Shown here in pieces: positions 40,495 to 52,119 of a stretch of DNA of 64,000 nt. Within the stretch, counting starts at the first letter, position 1, and each line of letters opens with the position of its first letter. Source of the DNA: Kribbella sp. NBC_01245. Its GTDB lineage: Bacteria > Actinomycetota > Actinomycetes > Propionibacteriales > Kribbellaceae. The notes under the pieces are model-generated. The model saw only the letters and a list, made by a program, of their open reading frames with translations, did not search any database and was not told the origin of the DNA. Location of the stretch: the NCBI RefSeq assembly GCF_036226525.1, contig NZ_CP108487.1, positions 6,944,001 through 7,008,000 on the forward strand. Direction: 5' to 3'. The translations under genes were made by a program, and so were the position numbers.

Positions 40495-41218
40495 GCCCGA
40501 TCTGGACTATCCCGAGCTGCTCGCCGGGGCCGTGCGCGACATGGCCGCGGCCCTCGCGCTGGCCGATCCCGACGCGCCGGTGCCGTCCTGTCCGGGCTGG
40601 ACCGTGGTGGACCTGGCCGAGCACATCGTCTCGGTCCACCAATGGGCCACGAAGATCGTCAGCACCGGTGAGTTCCAGCGCCCACTGGACGTACGACGTA
40701 CCGGCTTGCTCTCCGACTGGTACGCCGAAACCGGGCAAGCCCTCGTCAGCACGATGCGGGCCGCCCGTCCGGAGGCGCCCTGCTGGAATTTCGCCCCAGT
40801 GCCACAGGTGGCGGGCTTCTGGCCCCGGCGGCAGCTGCACGAGACCACCATCCACACGGTCGACGTGCTGCAGACGGCGGGCCGTCCGCCGGCGATCGAG
40901 GCGCGAGTGGCGGCCGACGGGGTGGACGAGGCCTTCCGGGTGTTCCTGCCGCGGATGCTGGTGCGGGGCTTCCCGCCCGCCGTGACCGAGCCGGTGACCG
41001 TGGTGAGCACGGACACCGATGACGTCTGGACGCTCACCCCCGTGGACGGCCAGGCGCCGCGGGTGGATGCGAGCCGTGGCGAGGCGTTGGCGACGATCTC
41101 GGCACCGGCCCGGGATCTCTATCTGGCCTTGTGGAAGCGGGCTTCTTTCGACTCGCTCGCCATCGCGGGAGACGCTCAGGTGGCGGCCGGCTTCCTCACT
41201 GGTCGGATCACGCCGTAG
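40487..41218 (+). CDS. Mycothiol-dependent maleylpyruvate isomerase family protein
   Basis: 243 aa. The DinB-like four-helix N-terminal domain has the family start VPSCPGWTVVDLAEHI with a metal-binding histidine, and HETTIHTVDV carries two more (H134- and H138-like). The C-terminal MDMPI domain follows (~155-240; ISAPARDLYLALWKRAS). The family includes mycothiol-dependent isomerases and detoxifying transferases. TTG 40487 is chosen as start because GGAGG lies 9 nt upstream; it overlaps the hydrolase fusion by 8 nt, so the pair is co-expressed. Confidence 0.85.
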   Translation: MPEPDLDYPELLAGAVRDMAAALALADPDAPVPSCPGWTVVDLAEHIVSVHQWATKIVSTGEFQRPLDVRRTGLLSDWYAETGQALVSTMRAARPEAPCWNFAPVPQVAGFWPRRQLHETTIHTVDVLQTAGRPPAIEARVAADGVDEAFRVFLPRMLVRGFPPAVTEPVTVVSTDTDDVWTLTPVDGQAPRVDASRGEALATISAPARDLYLALWKRASFDSLAIAGDAQVAAGFLTGRITP

Positions 41219-41315
41219 GTCCGGTACACTGGCCCGGACGGCTGCATGAACGACGTCCACACGATCTTTCCGAGCAGTGCTGACACCGGCTTAATGGTGC
41301 GAGCGGGGCTCTGTT

Positions 41316-41344
41316 TTGACCGTGCTGGGGGCAGCCGCTAGTCT
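41316..41344 (+). promoter_or_regulatory. Predicted rpsL (str operon) promoter
   Basis: TTGACC (41316-41321), 17-bp spacer, TAGTCT (41339-41344): close to the housekeeping consensus. The leader would be about 185 nt. Confidence 0.7.
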
Positions 41345-41465
41345 TAACGATCGTGCCTGGGCTATCCCGGGCCGTCATGCGTGCCCCTCGTCTAAGGGAC
41401 AGTGCGCGTGGCTCGGACTTCTCGCCGAAAGCCAAGATTACGGCTCAAGTGAGGGACTGTGCCAT

Positions 41466-41490
41466 CGCGACACACCCGACCGCGGGGGTC
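41466..41490 (+). promoter_or_regulatory. Shared ribosomal-protein leader element, rpsL copy
   Basis: A 25-bp sequence (core CGACACACCCGACC, then GCGGGGGTC) identical to 46120-46144 upstream of rpsJ. CCGACC can pair with the GGTC that follows. It ends 44 nt before the rpsL GTG. Confidence 0.6.
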
Positions 41491-41534
41491 AGGCGCGCAG
41501 AATCCGAACCGGACGACAGAAAGAGAACCACGCG

Positions 41535-41909
41535 GTGCCCACCATCCAGCAGTTGGTCCGCAAGGGCCGCCAGGACAAGGTGTCGAAGAACAAGACGCCG
41601 GCTCTGAAGGGTTCTCCTCAGCGTCGCGGTGTGTGCACGCGCGTCTACACGACGACCCCGAAGAAGCCCAACTCCGCCCTGCGCAAGGTCGCTCGAGTCC
41701 GCCTCACCAGCGGCATCGAGGTCACCGCGTATATCCCGGGCGTAGGCCACAACCTGCAGGAGCACTCGATCGTGCTCGTGCGTGGTGGTCGTGTTAAGGA
41801 CCTTCCGGGTGTCCGGTACAAGATCATCCGCGGCTCCCTCGACACCCAGGGTGTCAAGAACCGCAAGCAGGCTCGCAGCCGTTACGGCGCGAAGAAGGAG
41901 AAGAGCTAA
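41535..41909 (+). CDS. rpsL: 30S ribosomal protein S12
   Basis: 124 aa, GTG start (MPTIQQLVRKGR). Contains TTTPKKPNSALRK and GGRVKDLPGVRY; lysines at 43 and 88 are the streptomycin-sensitive residues. S12 monitors codon-anticodon pairing in the decoding centre. The purine-rich GAAAGAGAA lies upstream. Its TAA overlaps the ATG of rpsG (TAATG). First gene of the str operon. Confidence 0.98.
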   Translation: MPTIQQLVRKGRQDKVSKNKTPALKGSPQRRGVCTRVYTTTPKKPNSALRKVARVRLTSGIEVTAYIPGVGHNLQEHSIVLVRGGRVKDLPGVRYKIIRGSLDTQGVKNRKQARSRYGAKKEKS

Positions 41910-42379
41910 TGCCCCGTAAGGGACCCGCTCCGAAGCGCCTGGTCATCATCGACCCGGTCTACAACTCGCCGCTCGTCACCAAGCTGATCTCCAAGATCCT
42001 GGTCGACGGCAAGAAGCAGATCGCGCAGAACATCGTCTACAGCGCGCTCGAGGGCACCCGTGCGAAGACCGGTACCGACCCGGTCATCACGCTGAAGCGT
42101 GCGCTCGACAACGTGAAGCCGAGCATCGAGGTGAAGAGCCGCCGTGTTGGTGGTGCCACCTACCAGGTGCCGATCGAGGTCAAGGCCGACCGGTCGACCA
42201 CACTCGCGCTGCGCTGGCTCACCTCGTACTCCCGTGCTCGCCGCGAGAAGACGATGTCCGAGCGCTTGATGAACGAGATCCTGGACGCCTCCAACGGTCT
42301 GGGTGCTTCGGTCAAGCGTCGCGAGGACACGCACAAGATGGCCGAAGCCAACAAGGCGTTCGCCCACTACCGCTGGTGA
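41909..42379 (+). CDS. rpsG: 30S ribosomal protein S7
   Basis: 156 aa, standard size, starting MPRKGPAPKRLVI; conserved RRVGGATYQVPIEV and the C-terminal KMAEANKAFAHYRW. It organises the 3' major domain of 16S rRNA. It is coupled to rpsL by a one-base overlap and followed by fusA after 71 nt. Confidence 0.98.
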   Translation: MPRKGPAPKRLVIIDPVYNSPLVTKLISKILVDGKKQIAQNIVYSALEGTRAKTGTDPVITLKRALDNVKPSIEVKSRRVGGATYQVPIEVKADRSTTLALRWLTSYSRARREKTMSERLMNEILDASNGLGASVKRREDTHKMAEANKAFAHYRW

Positions 42380-42450
42380 GTCGGGGCCGGACACCCGGCC
42401 CCAGCCGAACCCCTTTTTTGCACCACAGAAGCGAGAGGTAGACCACCGAG

Positions 42451-44562
<2,112 letters not shown>

Positions 44563-44636
44563 TAGTTTCTCTCTCGTTCCGGACTAACCACCCAAAGCGT
44601 CGTACGGCGTAGTCAACATTTTCCAGGAGGGCCCCA

Positions 44637-45830
<1,194 letters not shown>

Positions 45831-45836
45831 TCTGAC

Positions 45837-45876
45837 GAGGTCCGCGAGGGCTCCACACCGAGCCTTCGCGGACCTC
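45837..45876 (+). terminator. Terminator of the str operon
   Basis: 17-bp arms 45837-45853 and 45860-45876 pair at 16 of 17 positions with a 6-nt loop (CACACC). It follows the tuf stop directly. Confidence 0.9.
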
Positions 45877-45933
45877 TGCTTTGCGCCTGGATCGACGGTG
45901 AAATCGCCGTAGATCCGGGTGTGAGGCCCCCGA

Positions 45934-45964
45934 TTGGCATTCCGATGCCGATCTCTGGCACAAT
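45934..45964 (+). promoter_or_regulatory. Possible rpsJ (S10 operon) promoter
   Basis: TTGGCA (45934-45939) and CACAAT (45959-45964) with a 19-bp spacer, slightly long. The leader would be about 215 nt, similar to that of rpsL. Confidence 0.4.
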
Positions 45965-46119
45965 ATCCAGGTTGCTCAGGCGAGGCCGCCGGGGCGCGCT
46001 GCGGGTCGATTCACGACCAGCGGTGGCGCCGGACCGGAGACCATGCCGAGGTTCCGGTCCGAGACCGGGCCCCGATCTCCTATCCCGGGAAATCTGTGTG
46101 CTGACGCGCGTGCCGCGTC

Positions 46120-46144
46120 CGCGACACACCCGACCGCGGGGGTC
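46120..46144 (+). promoter_or_regulatory. Shared ribosomal-protein leader element, rpsJ copy
   Basis: Base-for-base copy of 41466-41490. Here the hairpin is stronger, because CCGACC pairs with a full GGTCGG. It ends 42 nt before the rpsJ ATG. Confidence 0.6.
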
Positions 46145-46186
46145 GGAGCAACGCAACGAAGACGAAGAGAAGGACGAAGCGAAGCG

Positions 46187-46495
46187 ATGGCGGGACAGAA
46201 GATCCGCATCCGGCTGAAGGCCTACGACCACGAGGTCATCGACAGTTCGGCGCGCAAGATCGTCGACACGGTGACGCGTACTGGTGCGAAGGTTGCTGGC
46301 CCGGTGCCGTTGCCGACGGAAAAGAACGTGTTCTGCGTCATCCGCTCGCCGCACAAATACAAGGACAGCCGCGAGCACTTCGAGATGCGCACCCACAAGC
46401 GGCTCATCGACATCATCGACCCCACGCCGAAGACGGTTGACTCGCTGATGCGTCTCGACCTGCCGGCCGGTGTCGACATCGAGATCAAGCTCTGA
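46187..46495 (+). CDS. rpsJ: 30S ribosomal protein S10
   Basis: 102 aa (MAGQKIRIRLKAYDHEVID), with the loop motif VAGPVPLPTEK and HFEMRTHKRLIDI. S10 joins the 30S head and also binds NusB in antitermination. First gene of the S10 operon; the next gene starts 17 nt on. A purine-rich GAGAAGGACGAAG precedes the ATG. Confidence 0.98.
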   Translation: MAGQKIRIRLKAYDHEVIDSSARKIVDTVTRTGAKVAGPVPLPTEKNVFCVIRSPHKYKDSREHFEMRTHKRLIDIIDPTPKTVDSLMRLDLPAGVDIEIKL

Positions 46496-46512
46496 GGGAA
46501 ACGCAGAAACCA

Positions 46513-47169
46513 ATGAGCATTCAAAAGAACACGCGAGGTCTGCTGGGCACCAAGCTCGGTATGACCCAGACCTGGGACGAGAACAACCGTGTCGTCCCCG
46601 TCACCGTGATCCAGGCCGGTCCGTGCGTGGTGACCGAGGTGAAGACCTCGGCGAGCCACGGCTACGACGGCGTGCAGATCGCTTTCGGCGACATCGACCC
46701 GCGCAAGGTGAACAAGCCCATGCGGGGCCACTTCGACAAGGCCGGTGTGACTCCCCGCCGCCACCTGCTCGAGCTGCGGACCGCTGACGCCAGCGAGTAC
46801 ACGCTCGGCCAGGAGATCACCGCCGAGGCGTTCGCCGCCGGCGAGATCGTCGATGTCTCGGCCACCAGCAAGGGCAAGGGCTTCGCCGGTGTGATGAAGC
46901 GTCACGGCTTCCACGGTCTCCGCGCGACGCACGGTGTGCACAAGAAGCACCGCTCGCCGGGTTCCATCGGCGGCTGCGCGACCCCCGGTCGCGTTTTCAA
47001 GGGTCTGAAGATGGCCGGCCGGATGGGCAACGAGAAGGTCACCACGCAGAACGTGACGGTCCACGGGATCGACACCGAGCGCGGCCTGATCCTGCTCAAG
47101 GGCGCCGTCCCCGGTCCCAAGGGCGGCCTCGTGCTGATCCGCAACGCCGCGAAGGGAGCCACCAAATGA
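46513..47169 (+). CDS. rplC: 50S ribosomal protein L3
   Basis: 218 aa; LLGTKLGMTQTWDENN and the KGKGFAGVMKRHGF loop near the peptidyl-transferase centre, then GSIGGCATPGRVFKG. Early assembly protein of 23S rRNA. Its stop overlaps the rplD start by four bases (ATGA). Confidence 0.98.
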   Translation: MSIQKNTRGLLGTKLGMTQTWDENNRVVPVTVIQAGPCVVTEVKTSASHGYDGVQIAFGDIDPRKVNKPMRGHFDKAGVTPRRHLLELRTADASEYTLGQEITAEAFAAGEIVDVSATSKGKGFAGVMKRHGFHGLRATHGVHKKHRSPGSIGGCATPGRVFKGLKMAGRMGNEKVTTQNVTVHGIDTERGLILLKGAVPGPKGGLVLIRNAAKGATK

Positions 47170-47858
47170 GCACCGTTGACGTCGTCGTCGTGAAGGGCGA
47201 CAAGGTCAGCAAGAAGGGCTCCGTTGAGCTCCCCGCCGAGCTGTTCGACGTCCAGGTCAACATCCCGTTGATCCACCAGGTCGTCGTGGCCCAGCTCGCC
47301 GCGGCCCGCCAGGGTACGCACAAGGTGAAGACTCGCGCCGAGGTCTCTGGTGGTGGCGCCAAGCCGTACCGCCAGAAGGGCACCGGCCGCGCGCGCCAGG
47401 GTTCGACCCGTGCGCCGCAGTTCACCGGTGGTGGCGTTGTGCACGGCCCCACGCCGCGCGACTACAGCCAGCGGACCCCCAAGAAGATGAAGGTCGCCGC
47501 GCTTCGCGGTGCGCTTTCGGACCGTGCCCGTGAAGGTCGCGTTCACGTCGTCGAGCAGTTCGGCGCCGCGGACAAGCCCAACACGAAGCTCGCGCTCAAG
47601 GTGCTGGACGGCATCACCGACCGCGCCAAGGCGCTGGTCGTGCTCGAGCGTGGCGAGGACTTCGCCTGGCTGAGCCTGCGCAACGTGCCGAACGTGCACC
47701 TGATCGCCGCCGACCAGCTGAACCCGTACGACGTGCTCTGCGCGGACGACGTGATCTTCACGCGCGCCGCTTTCGACGCCTTTGTCGCCGGTACGCCGAA
47801 GGGGAAGTCGGTCAAGGCGACCGCGACCCAGACCGAGGCTGAGGAGGTCGAGGCATGA
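47166..47858 (+). CDS. rplD: 50S ribosomal protein L4
   Basis: 230 aa; the exit-tunnel loop GGGAKPYRQKGTGRARQGS and the HGPTPRDYS motif are intact. L4 is the known autorepressor of the S10 operon in E. coli; whether that holds here is unknown. The protein has a short Glu-rich C-terminal end. Overlaps both neighbours by ATGA. Confidence 0.97.
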   Translation: MSTVDVVVVKGDKVSKKGSVELPAELFDVQVNIPLIHQVVVAQLAAARQGTHKVKTRAEVSGGGAKPYRQKGTGRARQGSTRAPQFTGGGVVHGPTPRDYSQRTPKKMKVAALRGALSDRAREGRVHVVEQFGAADKPNTKLALKVLDGITDRAKALVVLERGEDFAWLSLRNVPNVHLIAADQLNPYDVLCADDVIFTRAAFDAFVAGTPKGKSVKATATQTEAEEVEA

Positions 47859-48163
47859 GCCACCACGGAGTGAACAAGGACCCGCGGGACATCCTGCTGC
47901 GGCCGGTCGTGAGCGAGAAGAGCTACGGCCTGCTGGATGAGCAGAAGTACACCTTCGAGGTGGCGCCCGACGCCAACAAGACCGAGATCAAGCTCGCGGT
48001 CGAGAAGGTGTTCAGCGTTCGCGTGAAGAACGTCAACACGATCAACCGCAAGGGCAAGCGTCGCCGTACTCGTAACGGCTGGGGCAAGCGTGCGGACACC
48101 AAGCGAGCGATTGTCAGCCTCTCGGGCGACGACCGCATCGACATCTTCGGAGGCCAGTCGTAA
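47855..48163 (+). CDS. rplW: 50S ribosomal protein L23
   Basis: 102 aa; DPRDILLRPVVSEKSYGLLD and KVFSVRVKNVNT with the basic GKRRRTR loop. It lies at the tunnel exit and docks trigger factor and SRP. ATGA overlap with rplD and TAATG overlap with rplB. Confidence 0.97.
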   Translation: MSHHGVNKDPRDILLRPVVSEKSYGLLDEQKYTFEVAPDANKTEIKLAVEKVFSVRVKNVNTINRKGKRRRTRNGWGKRADTKRAIVSLSGDDRIDIFGGQS

Positions 48164-48996
48164 TGGGTATCCGCAAATACAAGCCGACAACGCCGGGCCG
48201 TCGTGGCTCCAGCGTGGCCGACTTCGTCGAGCTCACCCGTTCGACCCCCGAGAAGTCGCTGCTCCGGCCGCTGCCCAAGAAGGGTGGCCGGAACGCCTCC
48301 GGCAAGATCACCGCTCGTCACCACGGTGGCGGTCACAAGCGGGCTTACCGCGTGATCGACTTCAAGCGGTACGACAAGGACGGCGTGCCGGCCAAGGTCG
48401 CGCACATCGAGTACGACCCGAACCGCACCGCGCGGATCGCGCTGCTGCACTACGCGGACGGCGAGAAGCGCTACATCCTCGCCCCGGCGAAGCTGGAGCA
48501 GGGCACGGTCATCGAGAACGGGCCGACCGCTGACATCAAGGTCGGCAACAACCTGGCGCTGCGCAACATCCCGGTCGGTTCCACGGTTCACGCCGTCGAG
48601 CTGCGCCCGGGTGGTGGCGCCAAGATGGCCCGTTCCGCCGGTGCGAGCGTCCAGCTGGTCGCCAAGGAAGGCAAGATGGCGACCCTCCGGATGCCGTCCG
48701 GTGAGGTCCGTCTGGTCGATGTCCGCTGCCGCGCCACCCTCGGTGAGGTCGGCAACGGCGAGCAGTCGAACATCAACTGGGGCAAGGCCGGCCGGATGCG
48801 CTGGAAGGGCAAGCGCCCGACCGTCCGTGGTGTCGCCATGAACCCGGTCGACCACCCGCACGGTGGTGGTGAGGGTAAGACCTCGGGTGGTCGTCACCCG
48901 GTGTCGCCGTGGGGTAAGCCTGAGGGTCGCACCCGCACCCGCAAGGAAAGCGACCGCATGATCGTCCGGCGCCGCAAGGCCGGCAAGAAGCGCTGA
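48163..48996 (+). CDS. rplB: 50S ribosomal protein L2
   Basis: 277 aa, usual length; starts MGIRKYKPTTPGRRGS, with GRNASGKITARHHGGGHKR and the C-terminal MNPVDHPHGGGEGKT, whose histidine region lies near the peptidyl-transferase centre. Followed by rpsS after 15 nt. Confidence 0.98.
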   Translation: MGIRKYKPTTPGRRGSSVADFVELTRSTPEKSLLRPLPKKGGRNASGKITARHHGGGHKRAYRVIDFKRYDKDGVPAKVAHIEYDPNRTARIALLHYADGEKRYILAPAKLEQGTVIENGPTADIKVGNNLALRNIPVGSTVHAVELRPGGGAKMARSAGASVQLVAKEGKMATLRMPSGEVRLVDVRCRATLGEVGNGEQSNINWGKAGRMRWKGKRPTVRGVAMNPVDHPHGGGEGKTSGGRHPVSPWGKPEGRTRTRKESDRMIVRRRKAGKKR

Positions 48997-49011
48997 TAGG
49001 GAGCCGGACAG

Positions 49012-49293
49012 ATGCCACGCAGCCTCAAGAAAGGCCCGTTCGTCGACCACCACCTGATGAAGAAGGTGGAGGTGCAGAACGAAAAGGGCACCAAGAATGT
49101 CATCAAGACCTGGTCTCGCCGATCGATGATCGTGCCGGACATGATCGGTCACACGCTCGCGGTGCACGACGGTCGCAAGCACGTGCCGGTGTTCGTGACG
49201 GACGCGATGGTCGGGCACAAGCTCGGCGAGTTCGCCCCGACCCGGACGTTCAAGGGTCACGAAAAAGACGACCGCAAGGCACGGCGTCGCTGA
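49012..49293 (+). CDS. rpsS: 30S ribosomal protein S19
   Basis: 93 aa; MPRSLKKGPFVDHHL, WSRRSMIVPDMIGHTLAVH and LGEFAPTRTFKGH are the standard S19 blocks. Binds the 30S head with S13. GGGAGCC lies upstream. A 52-nt gap separates it from rplV. Confidence 0.98.
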   Translation: MPRSLKKGPFVDHHLMKKVEVQNEKGTKNVIKTWSRRSMIVPDMIGHTLAVHDGRKHVPVFVTDAMVGHKLGEFAPTRTFKGHEKDDRKARRR

Positions 49294-49345
49294 CGCCCAG
49301 CGTCAACGACGAAGCGAATAGCACCCGACGGAGAGATCGAACATC

Positions 49346-49798
49346 ATGAGCGTTATGGAGCGTAGGGCCACCAGTGCCCGTCGCGAGAGCCTGTTGGGCG
49401 ACGAGCCCGGGGCCTTCGCGGTCGCGCGCTTCGTCCGCGTGACGCCGATGAAGGCGCGTCGCGTGGTCGACCTAGTGCGCGGCATGGGCGTCGACGACGC
49501 ACTCGCCACTCTGAAGTTCGCCCCGCAGGCCGCTGCCGCGACCGTGTACAAGGTCGTCGACAGCGCCGTGGCGAACGCCGAGAGCACCGAGCACCTGAGC
49601 CGGGCCGACCTGGTCGTGTCGCAGGCCTTCGTGGACGAGGGACCGACGCTGAAGCGTCACCGCCCCCGTGCACAGGGACGCGCCACCCGGATCGACAAGC
49701 GGACCAGCCACATCACCGTGGTCGTGGCCCCGCGCGTCGAGGCCGAGCCCGCGAAGCCGGCCGAGAAGGCCGCTGAGAAGAAGGGCAGGACCCGATAG
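49346..49798 (+). CDS. rplV: 50S ribosomal protein L22
   Basis: 150 aa; core RVTPMKARRVVDLVRGM and the tunnel hairpin RPRAQGRATRIDKRTSHITV. The C-terminal Ala/Lys/Glu tail (VEAEPAKPAEKAAEKK) and the N-terminal 25 residues are extensions seen in actinobacteria. Its TAG overlaps the GTG of rpsC. Confidence 0.97.
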   Translation: MSVMERRATSARRESLLGDEPGAFAVARFVRVTPMKARRVVDLVRGMGVDDALATLKFAPQAAAATVYKVVDSAVANAESTEHLSRADLVVSQAFVDEGPTLKRHRPRAQGRATRIDKRTSHITVVVAPRVEAEPAKPAEKAAEKKGRTR

Positions 49799-50646
49799 TG
49801 GGCCAGAAGGTAAACCCGCACGGGTTCCGTCTGGGTATCAGCACGGATCACAAGAGCCGCTGGTACGCCGACAAGCTTTACCGGGACTACGTGGGCGAGG
49901 ACGTCAAGATCCGCCGCCTGCTGGGCAAGGGCATGGAGCGCGCCGGTATCTCCCGCGTGGAGATCGAGCGCACCCGTGACCGGGTCCGCGTGGACATCCA
50001 CACCGCCCGTCCGGGCATCGTCATCGGTCGCCGCGGCGCCGAGGCCGACCGGATCCGGGGCAGCCTCGAGGAGCTCACCGGCAAGCAGGTGCAGCTGAAC
50101 ATCCTCGAGGTCAAGAACGGTGAGACCGACGCGCAGCTCGTCGCGCAGGGCGTGGCCGAGCAGCTGTCGGGCCGGGTCGCGTTCCGTCGTGCGATGCGCA
50201 AGGCGATGCAGACCACCATGCGGGCCGGTGCCCTCGGCATCCGGATCCAGTGCTCCGGCCGTCTCGGCGGCGCCGAGATGTCCCGCTCGGAGTTCTACCG
50301 CGAGGGTCGCGTTCCGCTGCACACGCTGCGTGCGGACATCGACTACGGCTTCTACGAGGCCCGTACGACTTTCGGCCGCATCGGCGTGAAGGTCTGGATC
50401 TACAAGGGCGATGTGTCCGGTAGCCGCGCCGAGCGGGAGGCGCAGGCTGCTGCCCGCGCCGCCACGCAGGGTCGTGGCCGTCCGGCTCGCCGTGACGGCG
50501 CCGGTGGTGGCCGTGGTGGCGAGCGCGGCGGTGACCGTGGCGGTCGCCGTGATGACCGTCGTGACGGTGGCGCGGCCAAGGCCGAGGCCCCCAAGGCTGA
50601 CGCGCCGGCCGAGAAGCCGGCCGAGACGACCGGAACGGAGAGCTGA
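49798..50646 (+). CDS. rpsC: 30S ribosomal protein S3
   Basis: 282 aa, GTG start (MGQKVNPHGFRLGI). KH domain with GIVIGRRGAEADRIR and C-terminal domain with YGFYEARTTFGRIGVKVWIYKG. A long tail (from ~220) rich in Arg/Gly/Asp then Ala/Lys/Pro is an actinobacterial addition; E. coli S3 has 233 aa. Helps form the mRNA entry site. Confidence 0.97.
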   Translation: MGQKVNPHGFRLGISTDHKSRWYADKLYRDYVGEDVKIRRLLGKGMERAGISRVEIERTRDRVRVDIHTARPGIVIGRRGAEADRIRGSLEELTGKQVQLNILEVKNGETDAQLVAQGVAEQLSGRVAFRRAMRKAMQTTMRAGALGIRIQCSGRLGGAEMSRSEFYREGRVPLHTLRADIDYGFYEARTTFGRIGVKVWIYKGDVSGSRAEREAQAAARAATQGRGRPARRDGAGGGRGGERGGDRGGRRDDRRDGGAAKAEAPKADAPAEKPAETTGTES

Positions 50647-50649
50647 CCC

Positions 50650-51069
50650 ATGCTCATCCCCCGCAAGGTCAAGCACCGCAAGCAGCACCACCCGAAGCGT
50701 TCGGGTGCGGCTAAGGGCGGGACGACGCTGGCCTTCGGTGACTTCGGCATCCAGGCATTGGAGAGCCACTACGTCACCAACCGTCAGATCGAGTCCGCTC
50801 GTATCGCGATGACCCGGCACATCAAGCGTGGCGGAAAGGTCTGGATCAACATCTACCCGGACCGCCCGCTGACCAAGAAGCCGGCCGAAACCCGGATGGG
50901 TTCCGGTAAGGGTTCGCCCGAGTGGTGGATCGCGAACGTCAAGACCGGTCGCGTCATGTTCGAGCTTTCGGGTGTGTCGGAAGACGTCGCCCGTGAGGCC
51001 ATGCGCCGCGCGATCCACAAGTTGCCGATGAAGTGCCGCTTCATCACCCGAGAGGCAGGTGAGAACTGA
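50650..51069 (+). CDS. rplP: 50S ribosomal protein L16
   Basis: 139 aa; MLIPRKVKHRKQHHPKR, GKVWINIYPDRPLTKKP and MGSGKGSPEWWIANVK are standard. It positions tRNA in the A site. Coupled to rpmC by a TGATG overlap. Confidence 0.98.
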   Translation: MLIPRKVKHRKQHHPKRSGAAKGGTTLAFGDFGIQALESHYVTNRQIESARIAMTRHIKRGGKVWINIYPDRPLTKKPAETRMGSGKGSPEWWIANVKTGRVMFELSGVSEDVAREAMRRAIHKLPMKCRFITREAGEN

Positions 51070-51368
51070 TGGCCATCCTGAGCGCCGCCGAGTTGCGGAA
51101 CCTCAGCAAGAACGAATTGCTGGAGAAGCTGGGTAACGCCAAGGAGGAGTTGTTCAACCTCCGGTTCCAGGCTGCCACCGGACAGCTGGAGTCGCACGGC
51201 CGGCTGCGGGCCGTCCGCAAGGACATCGCCCGGATCTACACGGTGCTGACCGAGCGTGCGCTCGGTATCACCGAAGAGGTCGACGCGGATGTCGCGCCGA
51301 CCGAGAACGCAGCCGACGTCGAGACTGACGCCGACGCCGAAAAGGCTGAGGCCGGGAGCAAGGCATGA
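51069..51368 (+). CDS. rpmC: 50S ribosomal protein L29
   Basis: 99 aa. Residues 1-68 are the L29 two-helix hairpin (LSKNELLEKLGNAKEELFNLRFQ..); the last ~30 residues are an acidic Ala/Asp/Glu extension not found in most L29 (about 65 aa). Overlaps rplP by one base and rpsQ by four. Confidence 0.95.
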   Translation: MAILSAAELRNLSKNELLEKLGNAKEELFNLRFQAATGQLESHGRLRAVRKDIARIYTVLTERALGITEEVDADVAPTENAADVETDADAEKAEAGSKA

Positions 51369-51661
51369 CCGAGAACACAGCTAAGGACGACGCCGTGACC
51401 ACTGTCGAGGCGCGCGGCCGCCGCAAGACCCGTGAGGGTCTGGTGCTGAGCGACAAGATGGACAAGACCGTGACCGTCGAGGTCGAGGACCGGGTCAAGC
51501 ACAAGCTGTACGGCAAGGTCATCCGCCGCACCAGCAAGCTGAAGGCTCACGACGAGCAGAACGCCGCCGGCATCGGCGACCGCGTCCTCCTGATGGAGAC
51601 CCGGCCGCTGTCCGCCACCAAGCGTTGGCGCGTCGTCGAGATCCTCGAGAAGGCCAAGTAA
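51365..51661 (+). CDS. rpsQ: 30S ribosomal protein S17
   Basis: 98 aa; RGRRKTREGLVLSDKMDKTV and the OB-fold HKLYGKVIRRTSKLKAHDE. An N-terminal extension of ~15 residues precedes the core. Last gene before an 88-nt gap, which probably marks the S10/spc border; that gap has a small hairpin CTCACC-CAA-GGTGAG (51706-51720). Confidence 0.96.
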   Translation: MTENTAKDDAVTTVEARGRRKTREGLVLSDKMDKTVTVEVEDRVKHKLYGKVIRRTSKLKAHDEQNAAGIGDRVLLMETRPLSATKRWRVVEILEKAK

Positions 51662-51749
51662 TTTCAGGCCCGGCAGTACCCATCCGAATTATTCGTTCCG
51701 CAAGGCTCACCCAAGGTGAGAACCGGCGAGACAACCAGGAGATAAACCG

Positions 51750-52118
51750 ATGATCCAGCAGGAGTCGCGACTGAAAGTCGCCGACAACACGGGTGCCAAG
51801 GAGATCTTGTGCATCCGCGTTCTCGGTGGCTCCGGTCGGCGCTACGCCGGTGTCGGCGACACGATCGTCGCCACCGTCAAGGACGCGATCCCCGGCGGCG
51901 GTGTCAAGAAGGGCGACGTCGTGAAGGCCGTCATCGTGCGCACCGTGAAGGAGCGCCGGCGTCCGGACGGCTCCTACATCCGGTTCGACGAGAACGCCGC
52001 GGTGATCTTGAAGGCCGATGGCGAGCCGCGCGGTACCCGCATCTTCGGGCCGGTCGGCCGGGAGCTGCGCGAGAAGAAGTTCATGAAGATCATCTCGCTC
52101 GCTCCGGAGGTGCTCTGA
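51750..52118 (+). CDS. rplN: 50S ribosomal protein L14
   Basis: 122 aa; MIQQESRLKVADNTGAKEIL and IRFDENAAVILKADGEPRGTR are family blocks. It contacts 16S rRNA across the subunit interface and is the target of RsfS. CAGGAG lies upstream. First gene of the spc cluster; rplX starts after one base. Confidence 0.98.
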   Translation: MIQQESRLKVADNTGAKEILCIRVLGGSGRRYAGVGDTIVATVKDAIPGGGVKKGDVVKAVIVRTVKERRRPDGSYIRFDENAAVILKADGEPRGTRIFGPVGRELREKKFMKIISLAPEVL

Positions 52119-52119
52119 G

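Larger units (their letters stand above)
41219..41534. other. 316-bp promoter and leader region of the str operon
   Basis: Holds a small hairpin right after the upstream gene (GTCCGG 41219-41224 with CCGGAC 41234-41239), the rpsL promoter (41316-41344), and the 25-bp element shared with rpsJ (41466-41490). No leader peptide is convincing. Confidence 0.6.
45831..46186. other. 356-bp gap with tuf terminator and S10-operon promoter/leader
   Basis: Contains the tuf terminator (45837-45876), a likely promoter (45934-45964) and the 25-bp leader element (46120-46144). The stretch 45965-46119 is GC-rich without a recognised element. Confidence 0.6.

Noticed and set aside
41353..41607. Leader peptide before rpsL sharing ATHPTAGV with a frame before rpsJ
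   Set aside because: The shared residues come only from the identical 25-bp DNA; the rest of the frames differ and one runs into rpsL out of frame.
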